Assembly (NCBI RefSeq): GCF_036010325.1
Contig: NZ_CP108549.1
Location: 682,001 to 746,000 of the forward strand
DNA: 64,000 bases
Origin: Streptomyces sp. NBC_01210
Lineage (GTDB): Bacteria; Actinomycetota; Actinomycetes; Streptomycetales; Streptomycetaceae
Reading direction: 5' to 3'
Made by a program: the position numbers and the translations under genes
The notes under the pieces: model-generated
Told to the model about the DNA's origin: nothing
What the model saw: the letters and a program-made list of their open reading frames with translations, nothing else
The model's database searches: none
Part shown: piece after piece, positions 52,956 to 64,000 of the stretch
How positions within the stretch are numbered: the stretch's first letter is position 1
Layout: every line of letters begins with the position of its first letter

Positions 52956-54746
52956 TCACAGGGTCGCCGATCCGCTGACCTTCCAGATTCGGGTCGCCAC
53001 TTGGAGGTTGAGGCGGCTCTCGACGTCGTTCAGCCTCCGGCCGCTGACCTCATGGATGCGTTGCAGCCGGTAGCGCAGGGTACTGCGGTGGATGGCGAGA
53101 GCGCGGGCCGTCTTGTCGTAGTTGCCACCGCAGTCGAAGTACTGGGTGAGGGTGGGCACGAGATCGGTTCCGTGCGCGACGTCGTAGTCCAGGAGATGGC
53201 CGAGCCATTCGCGGACGAACTGTTCCACCTCGCGGCCATCGTCGCCCCGGGCGAGGATGCGGTAGAGGCCCAGCTGGTCGAAGTCGGTGGCACCGTACGG
53301 TGGCTGGGAGCGCCGGCGGACACTCAGCGCCCGGGTGGCCTGGTCGAAGGACCGGGGGAGGCCGTCCGTCACCTCACATGGACCGCCGATGCCCACGGCA
53401 CCCCGCCGGGAGTCCAACTCGCCGGCCACGGCCTCGTACAGCGCCGCGCCGTGCGGCTCCCCCTGGACGATCAGAACGGCCGTCTCCGAGCGTCTGGCCA
53501 GCAGCGACCGCATGCCCAGCGCCTGGGCGGCACGGGAGACCGCCCGCATGAACCGCTCGTCCGCGGGCGTGTCCTGCCACTGCACGACGGCCACATGGTG
53601 CATGCCGTGCAGGTCATGGCCGACCGCTTCCGCGCGGGTATACGTAGCGCTGTCGTCGGTGCCGGTGATGAGATCGTTCACCAGCTCGCGCCGCAGCCGC
53701 AGTTCGACGTCCGCGAGGTTGCGGCGGTGGGCGAGTTCGAGGGCCAGAGCGGTGCACGCGTGCTCGAGAGTGAACTCCTCGGCTTCCCCTGCCTCGGTGG
53801 CGGGGTCGATGAGGGCGATCGTTCCGAGGATCTCACCATGGTGGCGGGCCAGTCCGACGAGCCGGTCCTTGTCGCGGACGGGGCTCAGCGCGCGCATGGC
53901 CTCCTGGAGGAGCTGCTCCCGCCGCAGCGGTTCGGGCTTGCCGCAGGCGGGGGCGCCGGGCCCAGCCCAGGCCAGCAGGTTCCCGAAGCGGTCCTCGACG
54001 CATGCCGGCAGGCCGGTCAGCTGGAACACCGCACGGGCGATGCCGTCCTCCCCGTCTTCGGCCACGCTGGTCCGGGCGAGGACCTCATGGACGGTGCGTT
54101 GTTGCTCCAGTTCCGCCACCAGCGCCGTGAGCCGTTCGTTGGTAGCTTCGCGCTCCTCCTTCACCCGGAGCGTCTGCCAGGCGTACTCCCGGTCGCGGCG
54201 GCGGGAGTCGGCGTTGTAAAGGGCGGCTCCGGTGGGCTGGGCAAGCGCGTAAACCAGGAAGCGTTGGTCGTCGGACGGCGGCCTCTCCGCACTGACGACG
54301 AGGTAGCCGATCAGCCCGCTGGCGCAGCGCAGCGCGACCGCCCACCCCCAGTCGTCCTCCCGGAACCGGACCGGCCCGTCCTCCCCGCCCAGTACCGTGA
54401 ACTGCTCATCCGCCCGGGCCATGTCCCGCCGGGCGTGCCCGCCGTCGGCGTTCGGGTCGGTGACCGCAGCCAGCTGGAAGCGTCCGTCCTTCAAGAGGTA
54501 GCAGGCCTCGGGCCGGCACGGTCCGAGCCGGGGCACCGTGGCCATGGCAAGGCGCAGGATCTCGGCCTCTTCACGCCCATCGAACATCACCATGGCCAGA
54601 ACGAAAAGTCTGTACAGATGCGCCAGCTGCTCCCGGCTCCATGTGGCCGGAGCGGTGACGGGCGCCTGGCCCTGGACGCTGCTCGTCCCCCTGTTACGGC
54701 GAGTCGGGCGCGCCAACCCGCGGGCGCCGCTCTGTGCGCCATGCAT
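52956..54746 (-). CDS. PucR/CdaR-family transcriptional regulator
   Basis: A 596-residue regulator. The C-terminal HTH of the PucR type is clear (YFDCGGNYDKTARALAIHRSTLRYRLQRIHEVSGRRLNDVESR, in pieces). The N-terminal half contains GAF-like sensor regions (LAMVMFDGREEAEILRLAMATV and GDGIARAVFQ-like segments), and a coiled-coil-rich middle (LRVKEEREATNERLTALVAELEQQ). Such proteins respond to small metabolites and activate nearby catabolic or transport genes; the MFS gene 102 bp upstream on the same strand is a natural target. It starts at ATG 54746. Confidence 0.9.
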   Translation of the reverse strand: MHGAQSGARGLARPTRRNRGTSSVQGQAPVTAPATWSREQLAHLYRLFVLAMVMFDGREEAEILRLAMATVPRLGPCRPEACYLLKDGRFQLAAVTDPNADGGHARRDMARADEQFTVLGGEDGPVRFREDDWGWAVALRCASGLIGYLVVSAERPPSDDQRFLVYALAQPTGAALYNADSRRRDREYAWQTLRVKEEREATNERLTALVAELEQQRTVHEVLARTSVAEDGEDGIARAVFQLTGLPACVEDRFGNLLAWAGPGAPACGKPEPLRREQLLQEAMRALSPVRDKDRLVGLARHHGEILGTIALIDPATEAGEAEEFTLEHACTALALELAHRRNLADVELRLRRELVNDLITGTDDSATYTRAEAVGHDLHGMHHVAVVQWQDTPADERFMRAVSRAAQALGMRSLLARRSETAVLIVQGEPHGAALYEAVAGELDSRRGAVGIGGPCEVTDGLPRSFDQATRALSVRRRSQPPYGATDFDQLGLYRILARGDDGREVEQFVREWLGHLLDYDVAHGTDLVPTLTQYFDCGGNYDKTARALAIHRSTLRYRLQRIHEVSGRRLNDVESRLNLQVATRIWKVSGSATL

Positions 54747-54848
54747 AACTCACAGCCTACCTTTTGCGCTGTTTCTATGCTCTTCTGCGGTTGGCCCGCT
54801 TCGCCTATTCGGTCTGATTGATCATTGGGGTTCCGGCCGGGCCAGGTC

Positions 54849-56765
54849 TCACCTCTCCCCGCCGTGGGGCTGTGTCCCCGCAGGCGTCTGCCGGGGCGCC
54901 CGGTAGCTTCCGTCGGGCAGTTGTTCGGCACGTGACTCCCTGACTGCTTCGTGCAGGGCTTTCCGGAAGCGGCCGGGGCCCCAGAAGCGTCCGCCGACAG
55001 CTCGCTCGAGAGCGTCCTCCCTGGTCGGGCTGTGGTCTTCCAGGGCATGGCCCACCTGCTCGATCTCGTCGTCGAGGGACTGGTCGGCCATCGCCGAGGT
55101 GCGGCTTGCCGGGCCGGTGGTGCCGACCATGCCGGGCGAGTAGAAGGAGCTGCCGGTCCCGGGGCGGTACCGCCGAAGGCCCTCACGCTCGTACGAGCGG
55201 CGGCGGGCGTTGCGCCGCGCGATGCGCTCGGCGCGTTCGGGATCGGCTCGCCTTCTCTCCTCCGGCCGCATCCGCTCCCGTTCCGCCTGCGGGGAGGGCT
55301 GGTGCAGGTAGTCCGCCTCGGCCTCCTCCGCGGTGAGCGGCTTGGCGATGTGCTCGAGGGACTGCTGCTCGGCGCGGACGCCGAAGAAGACCTCCGCCAG
55401 GCCTCCGAGGACCATGGCCGCGGCGCCGATGATGAATCCGAGTGCCACCAGATCGGCGTTACCGCTGTGGATGAACTGGCCGAACAGCACCGGGCCCGTG
55501 ATGCCGCCGACCGCGGTACCGACAGCGAAGAACAGCGAGATCGACAGGGCGCGGGTCTCCATCGGGAAGACCTCGCTCACCGTCAGATACGCCGAACTGG
55601 CTCCTGCGGAAGCGACGAAGAATGTCACCGCGACCAGGACGAAGAACCACCAGGCCGTCAGCGAACCGTTGATCAGCAGAATCGCGAGCACGACGGCCGC
55701 GGCCGCCGAGCCGATGTAGGTGCCGGTGATCATCGGTTTCCGGCCGACCGTGTCGAAGAGGCGGCCGAGGAGGAGGGGGCCGAGGAAGTTGGCGCCGGCG
55801 AAGATGGCCATGAAGTACGGGACCGAGCCCGACGCGACGCCGAAGTAGTTGCTCAACATCGTTCCCAGGTCGAAGACGATCGCGTTGTACAGGAACGCCT
55901 GCCCGACGAACAGCGCCAGCCCGAGGATCGCCCGGCGCGGATACCGTTGGAAGGCGGTTCGAGCGATCTCCCGGAACGGGATCGCCTCACGCTGACGGAT
56001 GGTGATGGCCTCGTTGGGCTCGGGAAGCTCCTGCCCGGTCTCCCTCCGTACTTCCGCTTCGATCTCGTCGACGATGCGCTCGGCTTCTTTCTCCCGTCCG
56101 TGGATGAACAGCCAGCGTGGACTCTCGGGGACATGGCGGCGCACCAGCATGATCCCCAGTCCGAGGATGCCGCCGATGCCGAAGGCCAGACGCCAGCCCA
56201 GGTCGGCGGCGAAGAGGCTGGTGTCGAGGAAGGCCAGAGCGGCGAGGCTGCCGATCGCCGCGCCGACCCAGTAACTGCCGTTGATGGCCAGGTCGACCTG
56301 GCCCCGGTTACGGGCGGGAATCAGCTCGTCGATGGCCGAGTTGATCGCTGCGTACTCCCCGCCGATACCCATGCCGGTGAGGAACCGGAAGAGGAAGAAG
56401 TACCAGGGCTGCTGGGCGAACGCGGTCGCGACTGTCGCCAGGATGTAGACGCCCAGTGTGACCATGAAGAGTTTCTTCCGCCCGAACCGGTCCGTGAGGC
56501 GACCGAAGAGCAGAGCGCCGATACACGCCCCCGCCACGTAGATGGCGGCGGCGGATCCGATGTCGGCCGTGGTGAGGGAAATTCCGCTGCCCGGCTCCGT
56601 CATGCGGGAGGCGACGGCTCCCACAATGGTGACTTCCAGCCCGTCGAGGATCCAGACGGTGCCCAGGCCGATCACGATTCTCCAGTGGAAGCGGGACCAG
56701 GGCAGCCGGTCGAGACGGGCCGGGAGACGCGTGGTGACGGTGCGGGGCTCCGAGGTGGTGGTCAT
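54849..56765 (-). CDS. MFS transporter with long charged C-terminal tail
   Basis: A ~638-residue major-facilitator protein of the sugar-porter type. Twelve hydrophobic segments are visible, with the loop motif GRLTDRFGRKK after helix 2, ESPRWLF after helix 6 and GRLFDTVGRKP in the second half. After helix 12 there is an unusual ~150-residue soluble tail rich in Arg, Glu and Ser (PEERRRADPERAERIARRNA), which most MFS carriers lack. The substrate is unknown. I use ATG 56765 (MTTTSEPRTVTTRLPARLDRLPW); a GTG five codons earlier is possible. Confidence 0.9.
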   Translation of the reverse strand: MTTTSEPRTVTTRLPARLDRLPWSRFHWRIVIGLGTVWILDGLEVTIVGAVASRMTEPGSGISLTTADIGSAAAIYVAGACIGALLFGRLTDRFGRKKLFMVTLGVYILATVATAFAQQPWYFFLFRFLTGMGIGGEYAAINSAIDELIPARNRGQVDLAINGSYWVGAAIGSLAALAFLDTSLFAADLGWRLAFGIGGILGLGIMLVRRHVPESPRWLFIHGREKEAERIVDEIEAEVRRETGQELPEPNEAITIRQREAIPFREIARTAFQRYPRRAILGLALFVGQAFLYNAIVFDLGTMLSNYFGVASGSVPYFMAIFAGANFLGPLLLGRLFDTVGRKPMITGTYIGSAAAAVVLAILLINGSLTAWWFFVLVAVTFFVASAGASSAYLTVSEVFPMETRALSISLFFAVGTAVGGITGPVLFGQFIHSGNADLVALGFIIGAAAMVLGGLAEVFFGVRAEQQSLEHIAKPLTAEEAEADYLHQPSPQAERERMRPEERRRADPERAERIARRNARRRSYEREGLRRYRPGTGSSFYSPGMVGTTGPASRTSAMADQSLDDEIEQVGHALEDHSPTREDALERAVGGRFWGPGRFRKALHEAVRESRAEQLPDGSYRAPRQTPAGTQPHGGER

Positions 56766-56853
56766 GCTCTCAACCCCCACATGTGTTCGCGGTCATGGGG
56801 CGGAGCGCGGCCGGACACGCCGGAATGCCTCGCTCCGAATAGGCTGGTGAGCC

Positions 56854-57120
56854 ATGCTGCGCTGCCGCCTTCTCGGCCATCGCTTTCGCTTCTCCAGCGA
56901 CGGCGACACCATGCGCTGGCAGTGCGTACGCGGCTGCGGCGCGGGAGGAACCAAGAGTTATCCGTCCGCGGAGGACGCACAGCGCTACGCTCGCGCCTTC
57001 GATCATGAGGACAGTGAGGATCTCGGCCGCCGCGCCCCGCTGGTGGGGCTCTTTCCGCTGCGGCTGTACCGGGCTCTGCGCATGCGCCGCCACAAGCGAG
57101 CTTCGGGGCCGACGCGCTGA
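56854..57120 (+). CDS. Small Cys-containing hypothetical protein, 88 aa
   Basis: An 88-residue protein starting MLRCRLLGHRFRF with a probable zinc-binding pattern (C4 and H9, then CVRGCGAGG). The pattern CRLLGHRFRF..DG.TMRW.C.RGCGAGG is one I have seen in many small Streptomyces proteins of unknown function. The C-terminal third is basic. It is divergent from the MFS gene (88-bp gap). Confidence 0.75.
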   Translation: MLRCRLLGHRFRFSSDGDTMRWQCVRGCGAGGTKSYPSAEDAQRYARAFDHEDSEDLGRRAPLVGLFPLRLYRALRMRRHKRASGPTR

Positions 57121-58052
57121 CGCGTCGTGCTCGTCGTGCGTCGCGATGGCGCCCTCGGCAGCCTTCAGGCCTTCCACCAGGCGGTTTTCACCGAGATCGG
57201 CGCGTCGACGGCGATCCCGGGCGGGCCGGTCCGGGGGCACGCCCTCACCTCACATCCCCATAGAGCCGCAGCGAGAGGCGGCTGCAGTGAGATGACGGCC
57301 TTTTCACACTTTAAGCCACTTCGAGGAGTCCGGTACCCGCTGAGAGTTGGGTTCTCGGTCGCGCGGATCTCTCCGAGGGAGCCGCGCACCGTCCCGGGTA
57401 CGGGTGCTGCGGCCGTACCCGGGACTCCCGGCTGGGCGCAGGAGGTCCCCGTACGTGCCCGCTCCGGCGCCGTGCCCTGCGCCCGCGGGTGGAGTGCCGG
57501 ACGCATCTTGGCTCTGCCAGGGGCAGGCGCCGGGGCCGCCCGCTTGCGACGCTGTGAACAGCGCCGCCTGAGACCGGGGGGGCCGGCATCCTGACGGCCA
57601 TGCCCCCCGCGCCTTCGTGGGCGCGCGGGTGCGGATGCGGGTCGGCTCCGGTCCGGCAGCGTGTGGCACGGCAGCCTCGCCGACCATGGCCGGCTGTGTG
57701 ATCGATGACCGCTCTTCCGGTCCGGCTGGCGAGCTGTGAGGTGGCCGACGAGCTGTGCCGTGGCCGGAGCCCGGCCAAGAAGCACAGGCGGGGAGCGGTC
57801 GAGCGGCCCCGCGTTCCGCAGGCCGGCGCCGCCAGGAGCCACCGCCGGACGCCCGTCGGGCCGACCCCTCGGAAGGCCTTCACAAGGCCGCGACCCAGTA
57901 GCCCCCGTGCCCGCAGGCGGACCGCCGGAGGGAATTTCGCCCCAGCAGGAGCAGGCACCGAGGGCCCCTCGGGAGACAGGCTGGACGGAACAGTAGCTGC
58001 GAACCCTCACGGGCGCCGACGCTTTCGTGCACCGACACCGAAGGAGAGGCCG
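57121..58052. other. 932-bp non-coding region upstream of the chaperone operon
   Basis: No frame here has the coding bias of its neighbours. It contains a perfect hairpin (11-bp stem 57393-57403 and 57413-57423, 9-nt loop) and an AT-richer patch around 57298-57320. I looked for a CIRCE element and HspR (HAIR) sites and saw neither. The stretch may hold a long untranslated leader or the stress promoter of the operon, but no boxes could be assigned. Confidence 0.5.
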
Positions 58053-58544
58053 ATGACTGATCAGCCTCGCCGGACAGTTGCTTCCTATGGGACGTACGCC
58101 GAAGCGGAACGCGCCGTCGATCACCTGTCCGACCAGGGATTCCCCGTGGAGCGCACCGCGATCGTCGGGCAGGACGTGCGCTTGGTGGAGCAGGTCGTCG
58201 GCCGGATGGACTACGGCAGGGCGGCACTGCACGGCGCCGCCGCCGGCGCGCTCCCGGGTGCGCTCATCGGGTGGATCTTCGGCCTTCTCAACTGGCTCGA
58301 CCCGGTGGTCGCCGGGCTGCTGCTCGCTCTCTACGGGCTGATCTTCGGAGCGATCGTGGGCGCCCTGCTGGGGCTGCTGCTGTACGCCCTGCAGGGCGGA
58401 CGCCGTGATTTCGCTTCGATCAGCACGATGCAGCCCGCCCGGTACGACATCGAGGTGGACACGGAGGTGGCCGAGGAGGCCGAGCAGCTCATCGCCGGCC
58501 TGCGGAGTGTGACGGGCGCCCCCGACAAAGGGGCCATCACCTGA
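58053..58544 (+). CDS. General stress protein, GSP17M-like
   Basis: A 163-residue protein beginning VASYGTYAEAERAVDHLSDQGFPVERTAIVGQDVRLVEQV, the N-terminal domain of general-stress (GSP17M/YflT-like) proteins. Two hydrophobic segments with glycine zippers follow (ALPGALIGWIFGLLNWL and GLIFGAIVGALLGLLLYAL), and a C-terminal soluble part. It is probably a membrane-associated stress protein. ATG 58053 has AAGGAGAGG upstream. It leads the dnaK operon, 60 bp before dnaK with a hairpin between them. Confidence 0.88.
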   Translation: MTDQPRRTVASYGTYAEAERAVDHLSDQGFPVERTAIVGQDVRLVEQVVGRMDYGRAALHGAAAGALPGALIGWIFGLLNWLDPVVAGLLLALYGLIFGAIVGALLGLLLYALQGGRRDFASISTMQPARYDIEVDTEVAEEAEQLIAGLRSVTGAPDKGAIT

Positions 58545-58554
58545 CAGAACCGTT

Positions 58555-58584
58555 GCCGCCCGGCATCGGCAGATGCCGGGCGGC
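58555..58584 (+). terminator. Strong hairpin between the GSP17M-like gene and dnaK
   Basis: A perfect 13-bp stem (58555-58567 and 58572-58584) with a 4-nt loop lies in the 60-bp gap. It has no T-tract and reads straight into the dnaK ribosome site (GGAAGGAG at 58590-58597), so it may be an attenuator, an RNA-stability stem or a thermosensor-like element rather than a terminator. Confidence 0.5.
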
Positions 58585-58604
58585 AGCCCGGGAAGGAGTT
58601 CTCC

Positions 58605-60503
58605 ATGGGCAAGGCAGTCGGAATCGACCTTGGCACCACCAACTCGGTGATCGCCGTATGGGAGGGCGGTGAACCCACGGTCATACCGAATGCCGAGGGG
58701 ACCCGCACGACCCCCTCCGTCGTCGCCTTCACCGACAGCGGGGAACGCCTGGTGGGGCAGCTGGCCCGCCGCCAGGCCATCCTCAACCCCAAGGGCACCA
58801 TCTACTCGGCCAAGCGGTTCATCGGCCGGCACTACGACGAGATCTCCGACGAGGCCAAGGCTGTCTCGTTCGACGTGGTCGAGGGCGAGGGCGGTGTCGC
58901 GCGGTTCAAGGTGGGCGACAAGCTGTACTCGCCGGAGGAGATCAGCGCACAGATCCTGCGCAAGCTCGCCGACGACGCGGGCAAGCAGCTCGGCGAGCGC
59001 GTGACGGAAGCGGTCATCACCGTGCCCGCGTACTTCAACGACGCCCAGCGCACCGCGACCAAGGACGCCGGGCGTATCGCCGGGCTCGAAGTGCTCAGGA
59101 TCATCAACGAGCCCACCGCGGCGGCGCTGGCCTACGGGATGGACAAGAAGGGGCACGAGACCGTGCTCGTATTCGACCTCGGCGGCGGCACCTTCGACGT
59201 GAGCATCCTGGACGTCGGTGACGGCGTGGTCGAGGTGCGCTCCACCGCGGGCGACAGCCACCTCGGCGGTGACGATTTCGACCGCCGGCTCGTCGACCAT
59301 CTGGCCGACAACTTCAAGCAGGAGAACGGTATCGACCTGCGCAATGACCCACAGGCGCTGCAGCGGCTCTTCGAGGCCGCGGAGAAGGCCAAGGTCGAAC
59401 TGAGCTCGGTGACGCAGACGCAGGTCAGCCTGCCGTTCATCACCGCCGACGCCTCCGGGCCCAAGCATCTGACCATGTCGGTCATGCGGTCCACGTTCGA
59501 GCAGATCACCGCCGATCTCGTCGAACGGACCATGGACCCGGTGAAGCAGGCGATGGGCGACGCCAAGGTCAGCGAGAACGATATCGACGAGGTCATCCTC
59601 GTCGGCGGTTCCACCCGGATCCCCGCCGTGCAGAACCTCGTCCGCAAGCTCACCGGCGGCAAGGACCCCAATATGAGTGTCAACCCCGACGAGGTCGTGG
59701 CCATGGGCGCCGGGATCCAGGCCGGGGTGCTCAAGGGCGAGGTCAAGGACGTTCTGCTGCTCGACGTCACGCCGCTGTCGCTGGGTGTGGAGACCCGGGG
59801 CGGTCTGATGACGAAGATCATCGAGCGCAATACGACCATTCCCGTCCGCCGCAGCGAGACCTTCACCACCGCAGAGGACAATCAGCCCGCCGTCGATGTC
59901 GTCGTCCTCCAGGGCGAGCGTGAGCGTGCCGCGGACAACCGCGTCCTCGGCCGCTTCCAGCTGACCGACATCCGCCCCGCCCCCCGTGGCGAACCGCAGG
60001 TCGAGGTCATCTTCGACATCGACGCCAACGGCATTCTCAATGTCACCGCACGCGACAAGGACACCGGCAAGGAGCAGGGCATCACCATCTCCGAGGGCTC
60101 GAACCTCGACCCCGCCGAGGTCGAGCGGATGGTCGCGGAGGCCGAGCGCAACCGTGGTGAGGACCAGGCACTGCGTGAGGCGGTGGACGCCCGCAACGAG
60201 CTGGACGCCGTCGCGTACCAGGTCGAGCGTCGGCTGGACGAACTCGGCGAAGCCGCGCCGTCGCACGAGCGCTCCCGTGCCGAGTTGCTGATCACCGAAG
60301 CCCGCCAGTTGGTCAAGGACGAAGCGGGACCCGACAAGGTCCGGCCGCTCACGTCCGAGCTCCAGCAGATCTACGCCGGGCTGGCCGCGGCCCAGCGGGG
60401 CGGAACCTCGGCCGACGGACCCGTCGCGGGGGAGGCCGGCCCCACGAGCGCGGGCGGCTCCGACGACGAGGATGTCGTCGACGCCGAGTTCGACAAGAGC
60501 TGA
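58605..60503 (+). CDS. dnaK: Molecular chaperone DnaK (Hsp70)
   Basis: A 632-residue Hsp70. The ATPase signatures are [16 protein letters not shown] at the start, [14 protein letters not shown] and [14 protein letters not shown]; the substrate-binding domain begins [17 protein letters not shown]. The C-terminus is Ala/Gly/Asp-rich ([10 protein letters not shown]), as in typical bacterial DnaK. ATG 58605 has a GGAAGGAG site. In this operon it is followed by grpE, a cbpA-type dnaJ, a cbpM-like gene and clpB. Streptomyces usually has another dnaK operon, so this may be a second, stress-specific copy. Confidence 0.97.
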   Translation: MGKAVGIDLGTTNSVIAVWEGGEPTVIPNAEGTRTTPSVVAFTDSGERLVGQLARRQAILNPKGTIYSAKRFIGRHYDEISDEAKAVSFDVVEGEGGVARFKVGDKLYSPEEISAQILRKLADDAGKQLGERVTEAVITVPAYFNDAQRTATKDAGRIAGLEVLRIINEPTAAALAYGMDKKGHETVLVFDLGGGTFDVSILDVGDGVVEVRSTAGDSHLGGDDFDRRLVDHLADNFKQENGIDLRNDPQALQRLFEAAEKAKVELSSVTQTQVSLPFITADASGPKHLTMSVMRSTFEQITADLVERTMDPVKQAMGDAKVSENDIDEVILVGGSTRIPAVQNLVRKLTGGKDPNMSVNPDEVVAMGAGIQAGVLKGEVKDVLLLDVTPLSLGVETRGGLMTKIIERNTTIPVRRSETFTTAEDNQPAVDVVVLQGERERAADNRVLGRFQLTDIRPAPRGEPQVEVIFDIDANGILNVTARDKDTGKEQGITISEGSNLDPAEVERMVAEAERNRGEDQALREAVDARNELDAVAYQVERRLDELGEAAPSHERSRAELLITEARQLVKDEAGPDKVRPLTSELQQIYAGLAAAQRGGTSADGPVAGEAGPTSAGGSDDEDVVDAEFDKS

Positions 60504-60512
60504 GGCGGTCCC

Positions 60513-61067
60513 GTGACCACCCACCCCCAGTACCCCGAGCCGGAGGGCGCCGGCGCCTCGCCGCAGCAGGAACAGCAGGCGGCTACGGCGGAGGCGGCGT
60601 CCACCGGGCCTGAGCCCCCGGCCACGGACGACCACGCGGCGGCCCTGGACGAGCTCCAGGACCGCTGGCGGCGTGCCCTCGCCGACATCGAGAATCTGCG
60701 CAAGCGCCACGCCAGGGAACTCGACCGGGAGCGGGCCTCGGAGCGGGCCCGCACCGCCGCCGCGCTGCTGCCCATCGTGGACGGCCTCGAACTGGCCCTG
60801 TCCCACGCCGACTCCGATCCCGGAGCCATCGTGGAGGGCATAAAGGCCGTCCACGACCAGGCCGTGGCCATCCTCGGGCGGCTGGGGTACGAGCGGCATG
60901 CCGAGACGGGTGTGCCCTTCGACCCCTCCCGGCATGAGGTGGTCGGCGTGGTGGACGACCCGGACGTCGAGCCCGGGACGGTCGCGAAGGTCATGCGCCC
61001 CGGATACGGGGAGGCGGAACGCCAGTTGCGGCCCGTCGCGGTGACCGTGGGCAAACGGCGGGAGTGA
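60513..61067 (+). CDS. grpE: Nucleotide exchange factor GrpE
   Basis: A 184-residue GrpE. After an acidic, disordered N-terminus, the coiled-coil (LDELQDRWRRALADIENLRKRHARELDRE) leads to the C-terminal beta domain (GYERHAETGVPFDPSRHEVVGVV, then VAKVMRPGYGEAERQLRPVAVTV). It exchanges ADP for ATP on the DnaK encoded upstream. The start is GTG 60513, 10 bp after the dnaK stop. Expected length and order for the operon. Confidence 0.95.
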   Translation: MTTHPQYPEPEGAGASPQQEQQAATAEAASTGPEPPATDDHAAALDELQDRWRRALADIENLRKRHARELDRERASERARTAAALLPIVDGLELALSHADSDPGAIVEGIKAVHDQAVAILGRLGYERHAETGVPFDPSRHEVVGVVDDPDVEPGTVAKVMRPGYGEAERQLRPVAVTVGKRRE

Positions 61068-61073
61068 ACGTCC

Positions 61074-62018
61074 ATGGCACGGGACTACTACGAGGTGTTG
61101 GGAGTGTCGCGGGGCGCGAGCCAGGACGAGATCCAGCAGGCCTTCCGCACGCTGGCCCGTAAGTACCACCCCGATGTGAACAAGGACCCCGGGGCCGAGG
61201 AGCGCTTCAAGGACCTCAACGAGGCGTACTCCGTGCTCTCCGACCCCGAGACCCGTGCCCGCTACGACCGCTTCGGCGAGGACTTCCGGCAGATCCCCGA
61301 GGACTACGACGAACGGGTGGCCGCCGGCGCGGGCGCCGGATTCGGCGGCTGGGGAGGTGCGGCCGGCGGAGAAGGCGGACCCCGCGTCCGGTACGTCCGG
61401 GGCGGCGACGCCGGAGGCGGCATCGACTTCGAGGACCTGTTCGGCGGGCTCTTCGGAGCCGGCGGTGCCCGCGGCCCCGTCCCCGGCGCCGACCAGGAGG
61501 CCGAACTCCCCCTCACCGTCGAGGACGCCTATCGCGGAGGCAAGCGCAGCATCACCCTCGCCGGTCCCGGGGGACAGCGCACCTTCGATGTCAACGTCCC
61601 CCGCGGTGTCGTCGACGGGCAGCGCATCCGTCTGTCGGGGCAGGGCGGCCATGGCAGCGGCGAAGCCCCGCGCGGCGACCTGTATCTGCGCGTACGGATC
61701 CAGCCCCACCCGCAGTTCCGGCTCGAGGGCCGGGACGTCAACGTCCGGCTTCCCGTCGCCCCTTGGGAGGCCGCGCTCGGCGCCACGGTCCCCGTCCCCA
61801 CCCCCGGCGGCACCGCGAAGGTCACCGTCCCCGCGGGCTCCTCCAGCGGCCGCCGCCTCCGGCTGCGCGGTGAGGGCTTGCCGAACCCCCGTGGCGCCGA
61901 CGGCGACCTGTACGCGGAGCTCCGCATCATGGTGCCGCCCCAGCTCACCGACCGCGAGCGGGAGCTCTTCGAGGAGCTCGCCGCCACCTCCTCCTTCGAC
62001 CCGAGGAAGCAACGATGA
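61074..62018 (+). CDS. J-domain co-chaperone, CbpA/DnaJ type II
   Basis: A 314-residue co-chaperone. The J domain holds HPD in [30 protein letters not shown]; a G/F-rich linker follows ([15 protein letters not shown]). The cysteine-rich zinc domain of DnaJ is absent; the two C-terminal beta domains ([22 protein letters not shown] and [13 protein letters not shown]) remain, so this is CbpA-like. It delivers substrates to DnaK. ATG 61074 is 7 bp after the grpE stop, and its stop overlaps the cbpM-like start (ATGA). Confidence 0.93.
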   Translation: MARDYYEVLGVSRGASQDEIQQAFRTLARKYHPDVNKDPGAEERFKDLNEAYSVLSDPETRARYDRFGEDFRQIPEDYDERVAAGAGAGFGGWGGAAGGEGGPRVRYVRGGDAGGGIDFEDLFGGLFGAGGARGPVPGADQEAELPLTVEDAYRGGKRSITLAGPGGQRTFDVNVPRGVVDGQRIRLSGQGGHGSGEAPRGDLYLRVRIQPHPQFRLEGRDVNVRLPVAPWEAALGATVPVPTPGGTAKVTVPAGSSSGRRLRLRGEGLPNPRGADGDLYAELRIMVPPQLTDRERELFEELAATSSFDPRKQR

Positions 62019-62370
62019 GCACCCATCATCCGCCGCGTAACTCCGCAGCGGCCCGGAACACGACGGTCGTCCGTTACGCCATGGTGCCCGTCCCGGCGCT
62101 CGGCCTGGACGGCGTCGCACGCCGCTCCGGGCTCCACCCCGAACTGATCCGCCGGCTCGTCGCGCTCGGCCTGGTCGACGCCCATCGCGACGCCTCGGGG
62201 CAGTTGGTGTTCCCGCCGTCCGCACCGGCGACCCTCGCCCGTATCCAGCGGCTCCGTACCGGACTCAACCTCAACTATGCCTCCATCGGCCTGGTGCTCG
62301 ACCTGCTCGAGCGCATCAGCCTGCTCGAAGCCGCGCTGCGGCGCAGCGGCACGAGGAGTGATCAACTTCC

Positions 62371-62380
<10 letters not shown>
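62015..62380 (+). CDS. CbpM-like MerR-type chaperone modulator
   Basis: A 121-residue protein with a MerR-like winged helix ([32 protein letters not shown]) and a long C-terminal helix ([22 protein letters not shown]). In other bacteria CbpM is a small MerR-fold protein that binds and restrains the J domain of CbpA. Its place after the cbpA-type gene fits that role, though the fold also resembles HspR, the repressor of the usual Streptomyces dnaK operon. HspR proteins carry a longer tail, so CbpM is the better match. The start overlaps the upstream stop. Confidence 0.8.

Positions 62381-64000
<1,620 letters not shown>

Noticed and set aside
57121-58604. CIRCE or HspR (HAIR) control site before the chaperone genes
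   Set aside because: No TTAGCACTC or CTTGAGT inverted repeats were seen by eye; a computed scan would settle it.
57165-62225. A 1686-residue open frame on the minus strand across the chaperone operon
   Set aside because: It is the shadow of the high-GC plus-strand genes dnaK, grpE and dnaJ and has no recognisable domain.

Overview
The window is very GC-rich with strong third-position GC. It carries a geosmin synthase, a DUF397 protein, a StrR/ParB-type pathway regulator, a LAL-like regulator, long secreted enzymes and occasional TTA codons, all of which point to a Streptomyces (or close relative) chromosome. No rRNA, tRNA or CRISPR array was seen. Names rest on reading motifs and lengths by eye; no database search was run.

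Layout. 0-8 kb: the end of a secreted cell-wall-type protein, geosmin synthase, a large LuxR/LAL-like ATPase regulator and small hypothetical genes, one with an apparent frameshift. 8-25 kb: an acyl-CoA catabolic region. It holds two thiolase-fold proteins that lack the usual nucleophilic cysteine, a DUF35 partner, an enoyl-CoA hydratase, three acyl-CoA ligases, a PaaK-type ligase, a nitronate monooxygenase, a VOC protein and a penicillin-acylase-type hydrolase. Two of its promoters share the same 17-bp inverted repeat, suggesting one regulator. 25-36 kb: a Tat-exported beta-lactamase-fold hydrolase, a CrtI-like oxidoreductase, a kinase-TPR fusion, an MpaB/DUF2236 protein, a GH15 enzyme and a long-form GAPDH, with remnants of broken genes between them.

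36.6-46.1 kb is the most interesting part: eight minus-strand genes that look like a stand-alone chlorinated amino-acid pathway. An adenylation protein carries the complete threonine specificity code (D F W N I G M V H K). Downstream of it are a free carrier protein, a SyrB2-type non-heme iron halogenase whose iron-binding carboxylate is replaced by Ala (H-x-A), and an alpha/beta-hydrolase-fold protein with Cys in place of the nucleophilic Ser, as in the SyrC/CmaE aminoacyl shuttles. Upstream are a StrR-like regulator, a type II thioesterase, an S9 peptidase and a P450. A StrR-like operator lies just before the adenylation gene. The parts match the syringomycin route to 4-chloro-L-threonine, but no NRPS is present in the window, so the fate of the chlorinated residue is open.

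46.4-50.8 kb: a ribbon-helix-helix regulator with a probably leaderless promoter, a DUF4097 protein and a DrrAB-type ABC exporter. The regulator gene and the exporter operon share a near-identical 20-bp element, so the regulator probably controls both. A truncated MarR/GbsR-like gene and a 28-residue-repeat protein follow. 51-53 kb: an IS701-type transposase and a decayed ISAs1-type remnant. 53-57 kb: a PucR-type regulator and an MFS transporter with a long charged tail. 58-64 kb: a stress operon of a GSP17M-like protein, dnaK, grpE, a cbpA-type dnaJ, cbpM-like merR and clpB, the last cut by the window end.
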